From Bacillota bacterium (GTDB lineage Bacteria > Bacillota > UBA4882 > UBA8346), in NCBI GenBank assembly GCA_023402395.1, contig JAEYGI010000040.1, forward strand, positions 372,001-436,000: a stretch of DNA of 64,000 bases, read 5' to 3'. This document shows positions 43,123 to 51,151 of this stretch, piece by piece. Made by a program: the position numbers and the translations under genes. Within the stretch, counting starts at the first letter, position 1. Every line of letters begins with the position of its first letter. The notes beneath the pieces were generated by a model. That model saw only the letters and a list, made by a program, of their open reading frames with translations, did no database searches and was not told the DNA's origin.

Positions 43123-44322
43123 ATGGTTCGGAAGAAACTGCTTCATAAGAGCTGGATCGCGGGATGCCTGGTGATTCTCCTGTTGACGGGCGTCATCGGA
43201 GTCGCATCGGCCAAATCCGACGACATTGCCGAAACCAACGACTTGAGGATTGAAGGGCAAGCGGCGATCTTAATAGAACCGATTAGCGGCGAGGTTTTGT
43301 TTCAGAAAAACGCCGACCAGAAACTACCGCCGGCCAGCGTCACCAAATTAATGGTGATGTTGCTCACCTTGGAGGCATTGGATCAAGGCAAGATTAAATT
43401 GACTGAGATTATTACCGCTTCTCCGGAAGCGTGCCGAATGGGAGGATCCCAGATTTGGCTCGAACCCGGCGAACAGATGACCGTCGCCGAACTTCTGAAA
43501 GCGGTCAGCATCGTGTCGGCCAATGACGCATCTTATGCGTTGGGTGAACACCTAGCTGGCTCCGAAGAGAATTTTATCGCGCTAATGAATAAGCGCGCCA
43601 AGGAATTGGGACTTAAAAACACGGTTTACGTCAATACCACCGGTCTTGACCCGGACAGCGGCGGAGCGGGGAATATAACTTCCGCCGCGGATATGGCCAG
43701 GTTGGCGCGGGAAGTGGTCAAACATCCGGTGGTTTTCCGTTGGACCGGAGCCTGGATTGACAGTTTACGGGACGGGAAATCCTTTTTGAGGAATACCAAC
43801 CGATTGGTCAGATTCTACCGGGGCTGCGACGGCCTTAAAACCGGCTTTACCGCCAAAGCGGGATACTGTCTGGTGGCAACCGCTCAGCGGGACGGTGTAC
43901 GCTTGATCTCAGTGGTCATGAATTCACCAACCGCCGATACGCGTTCCAAGGATATCAGCAAAATGTTTAACCACGGCTTCTCCAAATTCAAATCGGTCCG
44001 GATTTTTCAGGGTGGAGAGACGGTCGGAGCAGTGAAGGTATTCCGGGGTCAGCAAACGACAGTGGCCGCGGTGGTGCCCAGAGAGTTCGCAGCGGTTCTA
44101 AAACGGGAGGCCCAGGGAAATATCGTTAAAACCGTGCAACTGGATCGGCTGGTTCAGGCTCCGGTCAGGAAAGGACAAACTATCGGCAAAGTCCGGGTCA
44201 GCGTTGACGGGAAGAACTGCGGTGAAATTGAATTGGTTGCCGGGGCCGAAATAAACCGAGCCTCGATCTTCCAGATCTGGTGGCGGATATTCCAGCAGAC
44301 AATCCGGGCCGGTGTCAATTGA
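43123..44322 (+). CDS. dacF: D-alanyl-D-alanine carboxypeptidase (DacF/PBP5 family)
   Basis: 399 residues from ATG at 43123, behind AAGGGGGCG; a longer in-frame start at 42865 would lie in array C and precede the signal peptide. Residues 10-33 are a signal peptide ending ASA. Active-site motifs: PASVTKL (SxxK, about residue 71), SAND (SxN, about 133) and DGLKTGFT (KTG, about 236). A C-terminal PBP5 beta domain follows (residues 300-390). It trims D-Ala from peptidoglycan stem peptides, and the dacF type contributes to spore cortex formation. In B. subtilis dacF lies directly before spoIIAA, as here. Confidence 0.95.
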   Translation: MVRKKLLHKSWIAGCLVILLLTGVIGVASAKSDDIAETNDLRIEGQAAILIEPISGEVLFQKNADQKLPPASVTKLMVMLLTLEALDQGKIKLTEIITASPEACRMGGSQIWLEPGEQMTVAELLKAVSIVSANDASYALGEHLAGSEENFIALMNKRAKELGLKNTVYVNTTGLDPDSGGAGNITSAADMARLAREVVKHPVVFRWTGAWIDSLRDGKSFLRNTNRLVRFYRGCDGLKTGFTAKAGYCLVATAQRDGVRLISVVMNSPTADTRSKDISKMFNHGFSKFKSVRIFQGGETVGAVKVFRGQQTTVAAVVPREFAAVLKREAQGNIVKTVQLDRLVQAPVRKGQTIGKVRVSVDGKNCGEIELVAGAEINRASIFQIWWRIFQQTIRAGVN

Positions 44323-44391
44323 AGCCGGAAAGAGGGAAGACCCATTGAATCGCTGCCGGAAAAGCACTTTATAGCTCAAACGTTCTCCGCT

Positions 44392-44421
44392 AAAAAACAA
44401 CGACGTAGGTCGTTGTTTTTT
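44392..44421 (+). terminator. Terminator after dacF
   Basis: 13-base stem AAAAAACAACGAC (44392-44404) / GTCGTTGTTTTTT (44409-44421) with a GTAG loop. Confidence 0.9.
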
Positions 44422-44500
44422 CATTCGTACCCTTCAGGCCCCTAAACAATAAAAACCGTTATAAATAGTGGTTTTCCGGGCTTTTTTGTTTTTTTACACA

Positions 44501-44527
44501 GCAGGAACCGCGGGCCAAACGGCGAAT
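44501..44527 (+). promoter_or_regulatory. Sigma-H-type promoter of the spoIIA operon
   Basis: GCAGGAACC (44501-44509) matches the -35 consensus RNAGGAWWW with one mismatch. An 11-bp spacer leads to GGCGAAT (44521-44527), which matches RNNGAAT. The operon start at 44559 is 32 bp downstream. In B. subtilis spoIIA is transcribed from a sigma H promoter, so position and sequence agree. Confidence 0.7.
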
Positions 44528-44558
44528 TCTTCCAGTGAACCGGAAGGGAGGACTACTT

Positions 44559-44897
44559 TTGCAGATTGCGACGGAACGAATTGGACAGAATTTAGTCGTG
44601 GAGCTTGACGGTGAGCTGGACCTGGAATCGTCTCCAGTATTCCGCACGGTGGTGGAAGAAAAATTAAACCAGTATGATTGCATTAAACACCTGATTCTCG
44701 ATTTGAAAAAGGTCAATTTTATTGATAGTTCCGGCCTGGGAGTTATTTTGGGAAGGTTTAAGCGCTTAAGCCAGCAAGGCGGGAAATTGTCGGCGGTTAA
44801 TGTATCGGATCAGATCCGCCGTATTTTTGAATTGTCGGGTTTGCTCAGGATTATGGAGATCCATGAGGATCGCCAGCAGGCCTTAAACAGGTTTTAG
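44559..44897 (+). CDS. spoIIAA: Anti-sigma F factor antagonist
   Basis: 112 residues from TTG at 44559, chosen because AAGGGAGG lies 8 bases upstream; the GTG at 44535 precedes the SD. It is a STAS-domain protein. The phosphorylated Ser lies in NFIDSSGLGVILGRFK, matching the DSSGLGV motif. Unphosphorylated SpoIIAA releases sigma F from SpoIIAB in the forespore. It is the first gene of a three-gene operon behind the sigma-H-type promoter. Confidence 0.95.
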   Translation: MQIATERIGQNLVVELDGELDLESSPVFRTVVEEKLNQYDCIKHLILDLKKVNFIDSSGLGVILGRFKRLSQQGGKLSAVNVSDQIRRIFELSGLLRIMEIHEDRQQALNRF

Positions 44898-44911
44898 TGG
44901 AGGCAGCAAGC

Positions 44912-45361
44912 ATGTTGAAAAATTATTTAAAACTTGATTTTCCCAGTCTACCTCAGAATGTCGGATTGGCGCGAACGGTCGTCGCCTCCTTCGCCGCACA
45001 GTTGGAATTTACCCTGGCCGAGGTCGAAGAGATCCGCGTCGCGATCTCGGAGGCGGTCTCCAACTGCGTGATTCATGCCTATCCCAAAAAAGCGGGAATC
45101 ATCCAATTGGAAATGATTATTGAACGTTCGACCCTCACTATCAAAGTGCGGGATTACGGCAAAGGAATCGCCGATATCGACCAGGCCAAGCAGGCCACGT
45201 TCTCCACTGATCCGGAGCGGATGGGCTTGGGCCTGGTGTTCATGGAATCATTCATGGATGAATTGAATATTGTTTCTCGCCCTCAGGAAGGAACCACCGT
45301 AATCATGAAAAAGCGTCCGGAACGGGGGTTCGTCAATGTCGGGATCTCAAGGAGCAGTTAA
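44912..45361 (+). CDS. spoIIAB: Anti-sigma F factor and serine kinase
   Basis: 149 residues from ATG at 44912 (SD GGAGG, 8 bases upstream; a GTG at 44897 overlaps the spoIIAA stop). GHKL-type ATP-binding motifs: N box EIRVAISEAVSNCVIHAYP, G1 box VRDYGKGI, and G2 box MGLGLVFMESFMDE. It holds sigma F inactive with ATP and phosphorylates SpoIIAA. Overlaps the spoIIAC start by 26 bases. Confidence 0.95.
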   Translation: MLKNYLKLDFPSLPQNVGLARTVVASFAAQLEFTLAEVEEIRVAISEAVSNCVIHAYPKKAGIIQLEMIIERSTLTIKVRDYGKGIADIDQAKQATFSTDPERMGLGLVFMESFMDELNIVSRPQEGTTVIMKKRPERGFVNVGISRSS

Positions 45362-46115
45362 GAACGAAATCACCTTACCGGGTAATCAATTATTAACCGA
45401 TGCCGAATTTAAACGGCTCATCGCCGAATACCGGAGGGGCAGTTCCGAAGCGAAGAACACCATCATTCAGCATAATCTCCGGCTGGTGATGAGCGTCGCG
45501 CAGCGTTTCAGCAACCGCGGCGAGATTGAGGACCTGTTTCAGATCGGGTGCATCGGTTTGATGAAAGCGGTTGAGAAATTCGATCCTTCTTTCGGGGTCA
45601 AATTCTCAACATACGCCGTCCCGGTGATCATCGGTGAGATTAAGCAGCATTTGCGGGATGAGGGCCCGATCAAGGTGAGCCGGGGTCTGAAAGAGATCGC
45701 GGCCAAGGTGGAGCAGACGCGCAACCGCCTGATCGCGACGCTCGGGAAAGAACCCACCCTGTTTGAGCTGGAAGACGCGTCGGGCCTGTCCCGGGAGGAG
45801 ATTGCCAGTGCGCTGGAAGCCACCCGTCCCGTCAATTATCTGCAGGAGATCGTCAAAGAGGATGACGGTGACGTCTTGTGCAGGGAACAGTTTATCGGGG
45901 AGGAAGGCGATCATACCCGGTGGCTGGAGCATTTTGCCCTTCGTGAAGTGATTGAGAAGCTGCCGCCGCGTTTAAAGCAATTGATTGAACTCCGGTTTTT
46001 TGAAGAAAAAACCCAGTCGGAAGTGGCCGAAGTCTTCGGCGTCTCCCAGGTGCAGATCTGCCGGTTGGAAAAAGAAGCTTTATATCAGTTGCGGGTCTTG
46101 TACTTGAGCGATTAG
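45336..46115 (+). CDS. spoIIAC: RNA polymerase sigma F factor
   Basis: 259 residues (B. subtilis 255). Region 2 is HNLRLVMSVAQRFSNRGEIE then DLFQIGCIGLMKAVEKFDPS, and region 2.4 FSTYAVPVIIGEIKQHLRDE. Region 3 follows at about 110-160, and the region 4 helix-turn-helix is ELRFFEEKTQSEVAEVFGVS then QVQICRLEKEAL. It directs the first forespore-specific transcription programme. Its start lies inside the spoIIAB end, consistent with coupled synthesis. The full dacF-spoIIAA-AB-AC order shows the organism can, or recently could, form endospores. Confidence 0.96.
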   Translation: MSGSQGAVKNEITLPGNQLLTDAEFKRLIAEYRRGSSEAKNTIIQHNLRLVMSVAQRFSNRGEIEDLFQIGCIGLMKAVEKFDPSFGVKFSTYAVPVIIGEIKQHLRDEGPIKVSRGLKEIAAKVEQTRNRLIATLGKEPTLFELEDASGLSREEIASALEATRPVNYLQEIVKEDDGDVLCREQFIGEEGDHTRWLEHFALREVIEKLPPRLKQLIELRFFEEKTQSEVAEVFGVSQVQICRLEKEALYQLRVLYLSD

Positions 46116-46231
46116 AAGCATTTTGTCACCGGCCGAAGGCCGGGTTGAATCACAATGCTTCAAGGCGATTTGGCGCAAAATCCCTTTAATATCCGAAGCC
46201 GGTCCGGCGCATAATAATTCTGGTGATACAA

Positions 46232-46390
46232 TTGAAGCAAACCGGTGTTATTATTGTGGTGGGATTGATCCTGTCACTATTGCTTGGAATTACGGTATTG
46301 ATAACTCTGGGAAATTCACGTTCCGGAACGCGGGGCAAATTGGTCCGGACTCCGGCGCCGTCCTTTCCGATTCAAGATCTGGCTATATAA
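46232..46390 (+). pseudogene. Truncated redoxin-like (TlpA/ResA-type) membrane protein, cut by a repeat
   Basis: A TTG-started ORF of 52 codons: one membrane span (TGVIIVVGLILSLLLGITVL), then KLVRTPAPSFPIQDLAI and stop. The motif APxFxxxDL is the standard entry of a TlpA/ResA/AhpC-like thioredoxin domain, and the frame breaks exactly where repeat copy 1 begins (46384). No continuation of the thioredoxin fold (WCxxC) is visible after the repeat. The SD is poor. I read it as a gene whose 3' part was lost on insertion of the repeat; a small intact membrane peptide is the alternative. Confidence 0.5.
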
Positions 46391-46568
46391 GTTGAATTAA
46401 ATTTCTGATATCCATCATGTCCTTAATGCCGGCCATGATGAAAAATTAATGAATTTAATTCAACTTATTTCAGCTGTAATCGGATCAAGTAAATTCCGAT
46501 TTGATTCATTTGCATTCGGCTTTAAGAATGCAAATATTATATAGAAATTTACTTCATCCTATATAGTT
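46384..46568 (-). repeat. MITE-like double-hairpin repeat, copy 1 (reverse orientation)
   Basis: About 185 bp, related to copies 2 (57026-57214) and 3 (62585-62780) but inverted. One half pairs AAGTTGAATTAAATT (46389-46403) with AATTTAATTCAACTT (near 46452-46466) and contains CATCATG / CATGATG. The other half pairs TCGGATCAAGTAAATT with AATTTACTTCATCC and contains GCATTC / GAATGC. Ends carry TATATA motifs. No transposase inside. Confidence 0.8.
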
Positions 46569-46598
46569 AACCGATGATTTTAATATGATTTTAGACGG

Positions 46599-46623
46599 AC
46601 GATACTTCACGTATCGTTTTTTT
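46599..46623 (+). terminator. Terminator-like hairpin
   Basis: ACGATAC (46599-46605) / GTATCGT (46611-46617) followed by a run of seven T. It may terminate the spoIIA transcript or the disrupted gene. Confidence 0.8.
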
Positions 46624-46706
46624 CATGATAAGATTGGGATCACAGTTATATTATTTCGAATCTACCTCAACGGGATGATATAAAAACCGGTTGGCCCTAA
46701 TCGGCA

Positions 46707-47972
46707 TTGACACCGGACAATTTCGTCCCGTCTACTTTCAGAGAGGTGAGACAGATTAAAGGAATCATTATTGGCCGCGATGTGGCCGCGGCCGGGATTG
46801 AACGGCAAATGGCCGAAATTGGGGTTGATCCGCGTGGCATCGAGATTATGGCCGACAAATTCGAATGGTATACGATCCGCATATACCAGGTCAGCTTTCG
46901 CCAGGCCGCCATCATCAAGCAGGAGATGCTGGCCCAGGGGGCGGATGCGGCCGTCTCGTGGCAGGTCTGCAGTTGGGACAGGTCAGATTCGGAATCCTCC
47001 CATAGCTTGCTCTTGGCCGGGACTCTCCGGCAACTGCGGCACTTTATCGCCAAATTAAAGCAACAACCGTTCGGCCTCCCGGAACTGGCGGAACGGCTGG
47101 AGACGGGATTGGCCAATTACCGCCAAAGCCAAACCCATTCGACCATGATCAATGGCCAAGCCTACGATCTTTTTGCTAAGACCTATGTAATGGGAATTAT
47201 TAATGTCACGCCCGATTCCTTTTCAAAAGACGGCCTGTTAAATAAGGAAGATTATATCGAGGCCGCTCTCAGGCAAGCGGAACGGATGATCGCGGAGGGA
47301 GCGGATTTTTTGGATGTCGGGGCGGAGTCAACCCGTCCCGGAGCGACTAAGATCGATCCAGCCGAAGAGGAAAAACGATTGTTGCCAGTAATCAAGGAAT
47401 TGGCCGCTTCTTTCCGGATTCCAATCTCCGTGGATACGTATAAACCGGAGGTCGCGGCCAAAGCCATCGCTCTCGGCGCTTCGATCATTAATGATCAATG
47501 GGGGCTGCGCTGGCCGGAGGACCCGGAGCGGCGCATGGCGAAAATCGCCGGTGAATCCGGGATCCCGGTGATTGTTATGCACAATCAGGTTCAACCCGGG
47601 TATACCGATTTAATCCGCGAAGTCATCGATTGGCTGGATGGTTCCGTCGAAATTGCTCAAAACAATGGAATCAAAACCGGACAAATCATTGTCGATCCCG
47701 GCATCGGCTTCGGCAAAACCTATCAGGACAACCTTCAGGTAATAGCCAATCTTGAAAAATTCAAGGTGCTGGGCTTGCCGATTCTGTTGGGGACTTCACG
47801 AAAATCGGTGATTGGCCTGACGCTTGATTTGTCGGTAGAGGAACGGTTGGAGGGAACGCTGGCGGCGGTGGTCTGGGGCCTTGCTCATGGCGTCAATATC
47901 GTAAGAGTTCACGATGTCCAATCAATATCAAGGGCGGTGCGGATGGGAGATGCCATTAAGTCCAACCGGTAA
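46707..47972 (+). CDS. folP: Dihydropteroate synthase with N-terminal extension
   Basis: 421 residues from the longest start (TTG, 46707); a GTG at 46746 is also possible, and neither has a strong SD. The C-terminal 270 residues are DHPS: MGIINVTPDSFSKDG, ADFLDVGAESTRPGA, SVDTYKPEVAAKAI, IINDQWG, VIVMHN, IIVDPGIGFGKT and LLGTSRKSVIG. It condenses p-aminobenzoate with hydroxymethyldihydropterin pyrophosphate in folate synthesis. The first ~150 residues (GIIIGRDVAAAGIERQMAEI, then SFRQAAIIKQEMLAQGADAA) form an extra domain seen in clostridial DHPS of about 400 residues; its role is unclear. folK follows with a 23-base overlap. Confidence 0.93.
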   Translation: MTPDNFVPSTFREVRQIKGIIIGRDVAAAGIERQMAEIGVDPRGIEIMADKFEWYTIRIYQVSFRQAAIIKQEMLAQGADAAVSWQVCSWDRSDSESSHSLLLAGTLRQLRHFIAKLKQQPFGLPELAERLETGLANYRQSQTHSTMINGQAYDLFAKTYVMGIINVTPDSFSKDGLLNKEDYIEAALRQAERMIAEGADFLDVGAESTRPGATKIDPAEEEKRLLPVIKELAASFRIPISVDTYKPEVAAKAIALGASIINDQWGLRWPEDPERRMAKIAGESGIPVIVMHNQVQPGYTDLIREVIDWLDGSVEIAQNNGIKTGQIIVDPGIGFGKTYQDNLQVIANLEKFKVLGLPILLGTSRKSVIGLTLDLSVEERLEGTLAAVVWGLAHGVNIVRVHDVQSISRAVRMGDAIKSNR

Positions 47973-48459
47973 AATCGTCATCGGTCTCGGGAGTAATCTG
48001 GGGAATTGCATCGGCAACTTGGGAGAAGCTGTAGCCCGGCTGAAAGAGCGGTTCGGCCCGACCGTCCTTGCCTCTTCGATGTATCGGAGCGAGCCGGTGG
48101 AGCTTTTGGACCAACCGTGGTTTTATAATCAGGTAGTTATCTTTGATTCCGGAACAGTTCCGTTTCCCAGCGCGCTCTTGGCCGATTTGAAGACGATCGA
48201 GCATCAAATGGGGCGAGTTGGCGGAGTCCGTTATGGGCCTCGCCAGATCGATCTTGACTTGCTGTTTTATGGGGATTGGGTGTTGGAGAGTGCTTCCTTG
48301 ATCATCCCCCATCCTAAAATCACGCAACGTTCCTTTGTCCTGCTTCCGATGGCCGAAATTGCCTCCGATTATATCCATCCCCGCCTCGGAATAACCATTG
48401 ACGAAATGATAAACCAAAATCGCGCTTGGCTGACCCCGTGCGAACCGGTACGTTTTTGA
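47950..48459 (+). CDS. folK: 2-amino-4-hydroxy-6-hydroxymethyldihydropteridine pyrophosphokinase
   Basis: 169 residues from ATG at 47950, inside the folP end; the longer ORF start at 47914 would add a tail not seen in the family. HPPK motifs: VIGLGSNLGNCIGNLGEAV, SSMYRSEPVELLDQPWFYNQ, and GPRQIDLDLLFYGDWV with the Mg-binding Asp pair, then IIPHPKITQRSFVLLPMAEI. It makes the pyrophosphorylated pterin used by FolP. The overlap with folP suggests coupled translation. Confidence 0.93.
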   Translation: MPLSPTGKIVIGLGSNLGNCIGNLGEAVARLKERFGPTVLASSMYRSEPVELLDQPWFYNQVVIFDSGTVPFPSALLADLKTIEHQMGRVGGVRYGPRQIDLDLLFYGDWVLESASLIIPHPKITQRSFVLLPMAEIASDYIHPRLGITIDEMINQNRAWLTPCEPVRF

Positions 48460-48484
48460 AGAATTCATAAGGAGTTGAATTTCC

Positions 48485-49288
48485 ATGGATAAACTTGAAC
48501 GGCTGAAACAGATTTTATCCGGTTATAACAGCGTGCTCATCGCTTTTTCAGGCGGAGTAGACAGTTCGTTTCTTTTGAAAATCGCGTCGGACGTTTTACC
48601 CGGGCGGGTCGCCGCGGTGACTGCCGTTTCGGAAACTTATCCGGCCCACGAATTGGAGACTGCCAAACGGGTTGCGACCTTGCTGGGCGCCAAACATTTA
48701 GTCATTGAGACCTCGGAATTGACAATTCCCGAGTTTAAAGACAATCCTCCGGACCGGTGCTATTATTGCAAGAAGGAACTGTTCGGGAAGTTGATGAAAC
48801 TGGCGGAAACAGAAGGGTTCGCCACGGTGGTTGACGGGACCAACGCCGATGATCAAAACGATTTCCGGCCCGGAATGCGTGCTTGTCAGGAATTGGGCAT
48901 TCGTAGCCCGCTACAGGAGGCTGGATTGACCAAAGCTGAGATCCGCGCTTACTCCAAAGAATTGGATCTTCCCACTTGGGATCTGCCTTCGTTTGCCTGT
49001 CTGTCGTCACGGTTTCCATATGGCGAAACAATTACCAAGGAAGCAGTGGTCCAGGTGGGTCAGGGGGAAGACTATTTACGGAGCCTTGGGCTGAAGCAGT
49101 TTCGCCTGCGCCATCACGGCTCCATTGCGCGGGTCGAGATCTGGATGGACCAGTTGGATTTGGTGCTGGCAAATCGGGAAGAGATTGTGAAACAGCTTAA
49201 GGGCTTGGGCTATCAATATATTGCGCTGGATTTAGAAGGATATCGGACTGGAAGCATGAATGAGGTCTTAAATCTCCCCAAAAACTGA
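48485..49288 (+). CDS. larE: ATP-dependent sacrificial sulfur transferase LarE
   Basis: 267 residues, ATG with SD TAAGGAG. PP-loop ATP-binding motif FSGGVDSSFLLKIA, then DRCYYCKKELFGKL with a CxxC pair, VDGTNADDQNDFRPGMRA and SFACLSSRFPYGE with a conserved Cys near position 176. LarE inserts sulfur into pyridinium 3,5-dicarboxylate in building the nickel-pincer cofactor of lactate racemase-type enzymes; some family members use a cluster instead of a sacrificial Cys. larA, larB and larC are not in the window. It lies 25 bp after folK and may be cotranscribed with folP-folK. Confidence 0.9.
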   Translation: MDKLERLKQILSGYNSVLIAFSGGVDSSFLLKIASDVLPGRVAAVTAVSETYPAHELETAKRVATLLGAKHLVIETSELTIPEFKDNPPDRCYYCKKELFGKLMKLAETEGFATVVDGTNADDQNDFRPGMRACQELGIRSPLQEAGLTKAEIRAYSKELDLPTWDLPSFACLSSRFPYGETITKEAVVQVGQGEDYLRSLGLKQFRLRHHGSIARVEIWMDQLDLVLANREEIVKQLKGLGYQYIALDLEGYRTGSMNEVLNLPKN

Positions 49289-49371
49289 AACTTACTTGAA
49301 TGTTTTAGGTCCGAGGCTTAACCCCGGTTGGACTAATCGCTTTTTTGGCATGCTGAAATAACAACTTCACC

Positions 49372-49400
49372 AACGCCTTTTTATAGGGCGTTTTTCTTTT
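49372..49400 (+). terminator. Terminator between larE and nifH
   Basis: AACGCC (49372-49377) / GGGCGTT (49386-49392) followed by TTTTCTTTTT. Confidence 0.8.
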
Positions 49401-49431
49401 TCAGGGTATTCACAAAGTGTTTACCTTATAA

Positions 49432-49512
49432 TGTCATATTTATGTTATATATAGGTTGACAAGGAATCAAAAACAGTGTATTTTAGTAAATAAATATTAC
49501 ACAAATATGACA
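49432..49512 (+). promoter_or_regulatory. nif operon promoter with flanking inverted repeat
   Basis: A near-consensus sigma-A promoter TTGACA (49456-49461), 17-bp spacer, TATTTT (49479-49484). It is bracketed by exact 10-bp inverted copies TGTCATATTT (49432-49441) and AAATATGACA (49503-49512). No sigma-54 -24/-12 element is seen, so a NifA-type activator is not expected. The paired half-sites could bind a repressor dimer or allow looping. They do not fit the GlnR/TnrA consensus spacing that I know. Confidence 0.6.
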
Positions 49513-49529
49513 CGAAGGGAGCGGTTCCG

Positions 49530-50354
49530 ATGCGGAAAATAGCAATCTACGGAAAAGGCGGAATTGGAAAATCCACCACAACCCAGAACACCGTAGCTGG
49601 TTTGGCGGAGATGGGAAAGAAGGTCATGGTGGTCGGTTGTGACCCCAAAGCCGATTCGACCCGCTTATTACTGGGCGGGCTGGCCCAAAAGTCGGTGCTG
49701 GACACATTGCGGGAGGAAGGCGAGGATCTCGATCTTGAGGACGTTTTGAAACCGGGATTCTGCAATACCGTCTGTGTGGAATCGGGCGGGCCAGAGCCCG
49801 GAGTCGGCTGCGCCGGACGGGGAATCATCACTTCGATTAACCTGTTGGAACAACTCGGCGCTTATGAGGAAGATAAACATCTGGATTACGCGTTTTACGA
49901 TGTTCTGGGCGACGTGGTCTGCGGCGGATTTGCGATGCCAATCCGTGAAGGAAAGGCCCAGGAAATTTACATTGTGGTCTCCGGGGAAATGATGGCGATG
50001 TACGCGGCCAATAACATCTGTAAGGGTATTGTTAAGTTTGCGGAAGCCGGCGGAGTCCGACTGGGCGGCTTGATCTGTAACAGCCGGAAGGTCGATAATG
50101 AACAGGCCATGATTGAAGCATTGGCGAAGCAACTCGGTACGCAGATGATTTACTTCGTTCCCCGGGATAACATGGTTCAACGGGCTGAGATTAACCGGAA
50201 AACCGTGATCGATTTCGAACCAACGCATGAACAGGCTGATCATTACCGGAACCTGGCGCGGCGAATCGACCAAAATGATATGTTTGTCATCCCCAAACCC
50301 CTGGCCATTGAAGAATTGGAAAAATTGTTAATCGAGTACGGAATTGCCAACTGA
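49530..50354 (+). CDS. nifH: Nitrogenase iron protein
   Basis: 274 residues. The P-loop is GKGGIGKSTTTQN. Cluster ligands Cys-94 (GVGCAGRG) and Cys-131 (DVVCGGFAMP) coordinate the 4Fe-4S bridging the dimer; Arg-97 is the ADP-ribosylation-type Arg. KADSTRLLLGG and DYAFYDVLGDVVCGG complete the signature. It delivers electrons to NifDK with ATP hydrolysis. It starts the nif operon, 46 bp downstream of the -10 box, with SD GAAGGGAGCGG. Confidence 0.98.
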   Translation: MRKIAIYGKGGIGKSTTTQNTVAGLAEMGKKVMVVGCDPKADSTRLLLGGLAQKSVLDTLREEGEDLDLEDVLKPGFCNTVCVESGGPEPGVGCAGRGIITSINLLEQLGAYEEDKHLDYAFYDVLGDVVCGGFAMPIREGKAQEIYIVVSGEMMAMYAANNICKGIVKFAEAGGVRLGGLICNSRKVDNEQAMIEALAKQLGTQMIYFVPRDNMVQRAEINRKTVIDFEPTHEQADHYRNLARRIDQNDMFVIPKPLAIEELEKLLIEYGIAN

Positions 50355-50396
50355 CCAAGTGGAATCCTTCGAAAATTATTAAGGAGGCCTAAATCG

Positions 50397-50723
50397 ATGT
50401 TAATGGTTAAAGCGATCGTTCGTCCCGAAAAATGTGATGAGGTGATGGCGGCTTTGATGGAAGCCGGGTTTCCTGCGGTGACCAAGGTTTCCGTCTTTGG
50501 AAGAGGAAAACAGCGCGGCCTAAAAGTTGGCGAGATCCACTACGATGAACTTCCCAAAGAAATGTTGATCATGGTCATCCCCGATAATGATAAGGATTTT
50601 GTGATTAAAACCTTGATGGAAAGCGCCCGGACCGGCGACAAGGGGGCTTTCGGAGACGGCAAGATCTTTGTTACTCCGGTGCAAGAGGTTTATACCATTA
50701 GTTCCGGTGTGAAGGAAGCCTAG
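50397..50723 (+). CDS. nifI1: PII-like nitrogenase regulator NifI1
   Basis: 108 residues of the PII/GlnB fold. MLMVKAIVRPEKCDEVMAAL begins it; the T-loop region is GRGKQRGLKVGEIHYDELPK (shorter and lacking the uridylylated Tyr of GlnB), and the C-terminal nucleotide site is GDKGAFGDGKIFV. NifI1 and NifI2 form a complex that inhibits NifDK when 2-oxoglutarate is low (ammonium switch-off), as in methanogens and some anaerobic Bacteria. Position between nifH and nifD is diagnostic. The SD is AAGGAGG. Confidence 0.93.
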   Translation: MLMVKAIVRPEKCDEVMAALMEAGFPAVTKVSVFGRGKQRGLKVGEIHYDELPKEMLIMVIPDNDKDFVIKTLMESARTGDKGAFGDGKIFVTPVQEVYTISSGVKEA

Positions 50724-50755
50724 CGTCAAACGATTCCCATGAAAGGGTGTTGTCG

Positions 50756-51136
50756 ATGAAAGAAGTAATGGCCATCATCCGGATGAACATGATGAATAAG
50801 ACCAAACAAGCGTTGGCCGACGCCGGAATCTCTTCGTTTACCGCCACCGGGCGGGTGGTCGGCCGAGGCAAAGGAATGGTTGATTTCAAAATTTTAAAAG
50901 GGGCGGAGAACGGCCATGAGGAAGCCATTTCACAATTGGACCGGGGACCGCGCCTTATTCCCAAACGGTTGTTAATCGTGGTCGTTCCCGATCATCTGGT
51001 TCAAACCGTGGTGCAGACTTTGATCCAGGTCAATCAGACCGGGCAGCCGGGGGACGGAAAGATTTTTGTGCTTCCGACCTCGGAAGCGTACCGGGTTCGT
51101 ACCGGCGAGTCTGGAGACCAGGTACTTGACGAGTAA
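50756..51136 (+). CDS. nifI2: PII-like nitrogenase regulator NifI2
   Basis: 126 residues from ATG at 50756 (an in-frame TTG at 50747 precedes the likely SD). It has the PII fold with a longer, different T-loop: VGRGKGMVDFKILKGAENGH, then RLIPKRLLIVVVPDHLVQ, and GDGKIFVLPTSEAYRVRTGE at the nucleotide site. It partners NifI1 (see that gene). Lies 32 bp after nifI1 and 15 bp before nifD. Confidence 0.92.
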   Translation: MKEVMAIIRMNMMNKTKQALADAGISSFTATGRVVGRGKGMVDFKILKGAENGHEEAISQLDRGPRLIPKRLLIVVVPDHLVQTVVQTLIQVNQTGQPGDGKIFVLPTSEAYRVRTGESGDQVLDE

Positions 51137-51151
51137 AGGAGGAGTTCGGTC

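Noticed and set aside
46123..46395. 90-codon ORF after spoIIAC
   Set aside because: Frame gives no recognisable protein. The overlapping TTG frame from 46232 gives a membrane span plus a redoxin entry motif.
49432..49484. GlnR/TnrA box at the nif promoter
   Set aside because: TGTCA and TGTTA half-sites exist, but none is followed at the required 7-bp spacing by TNACA.
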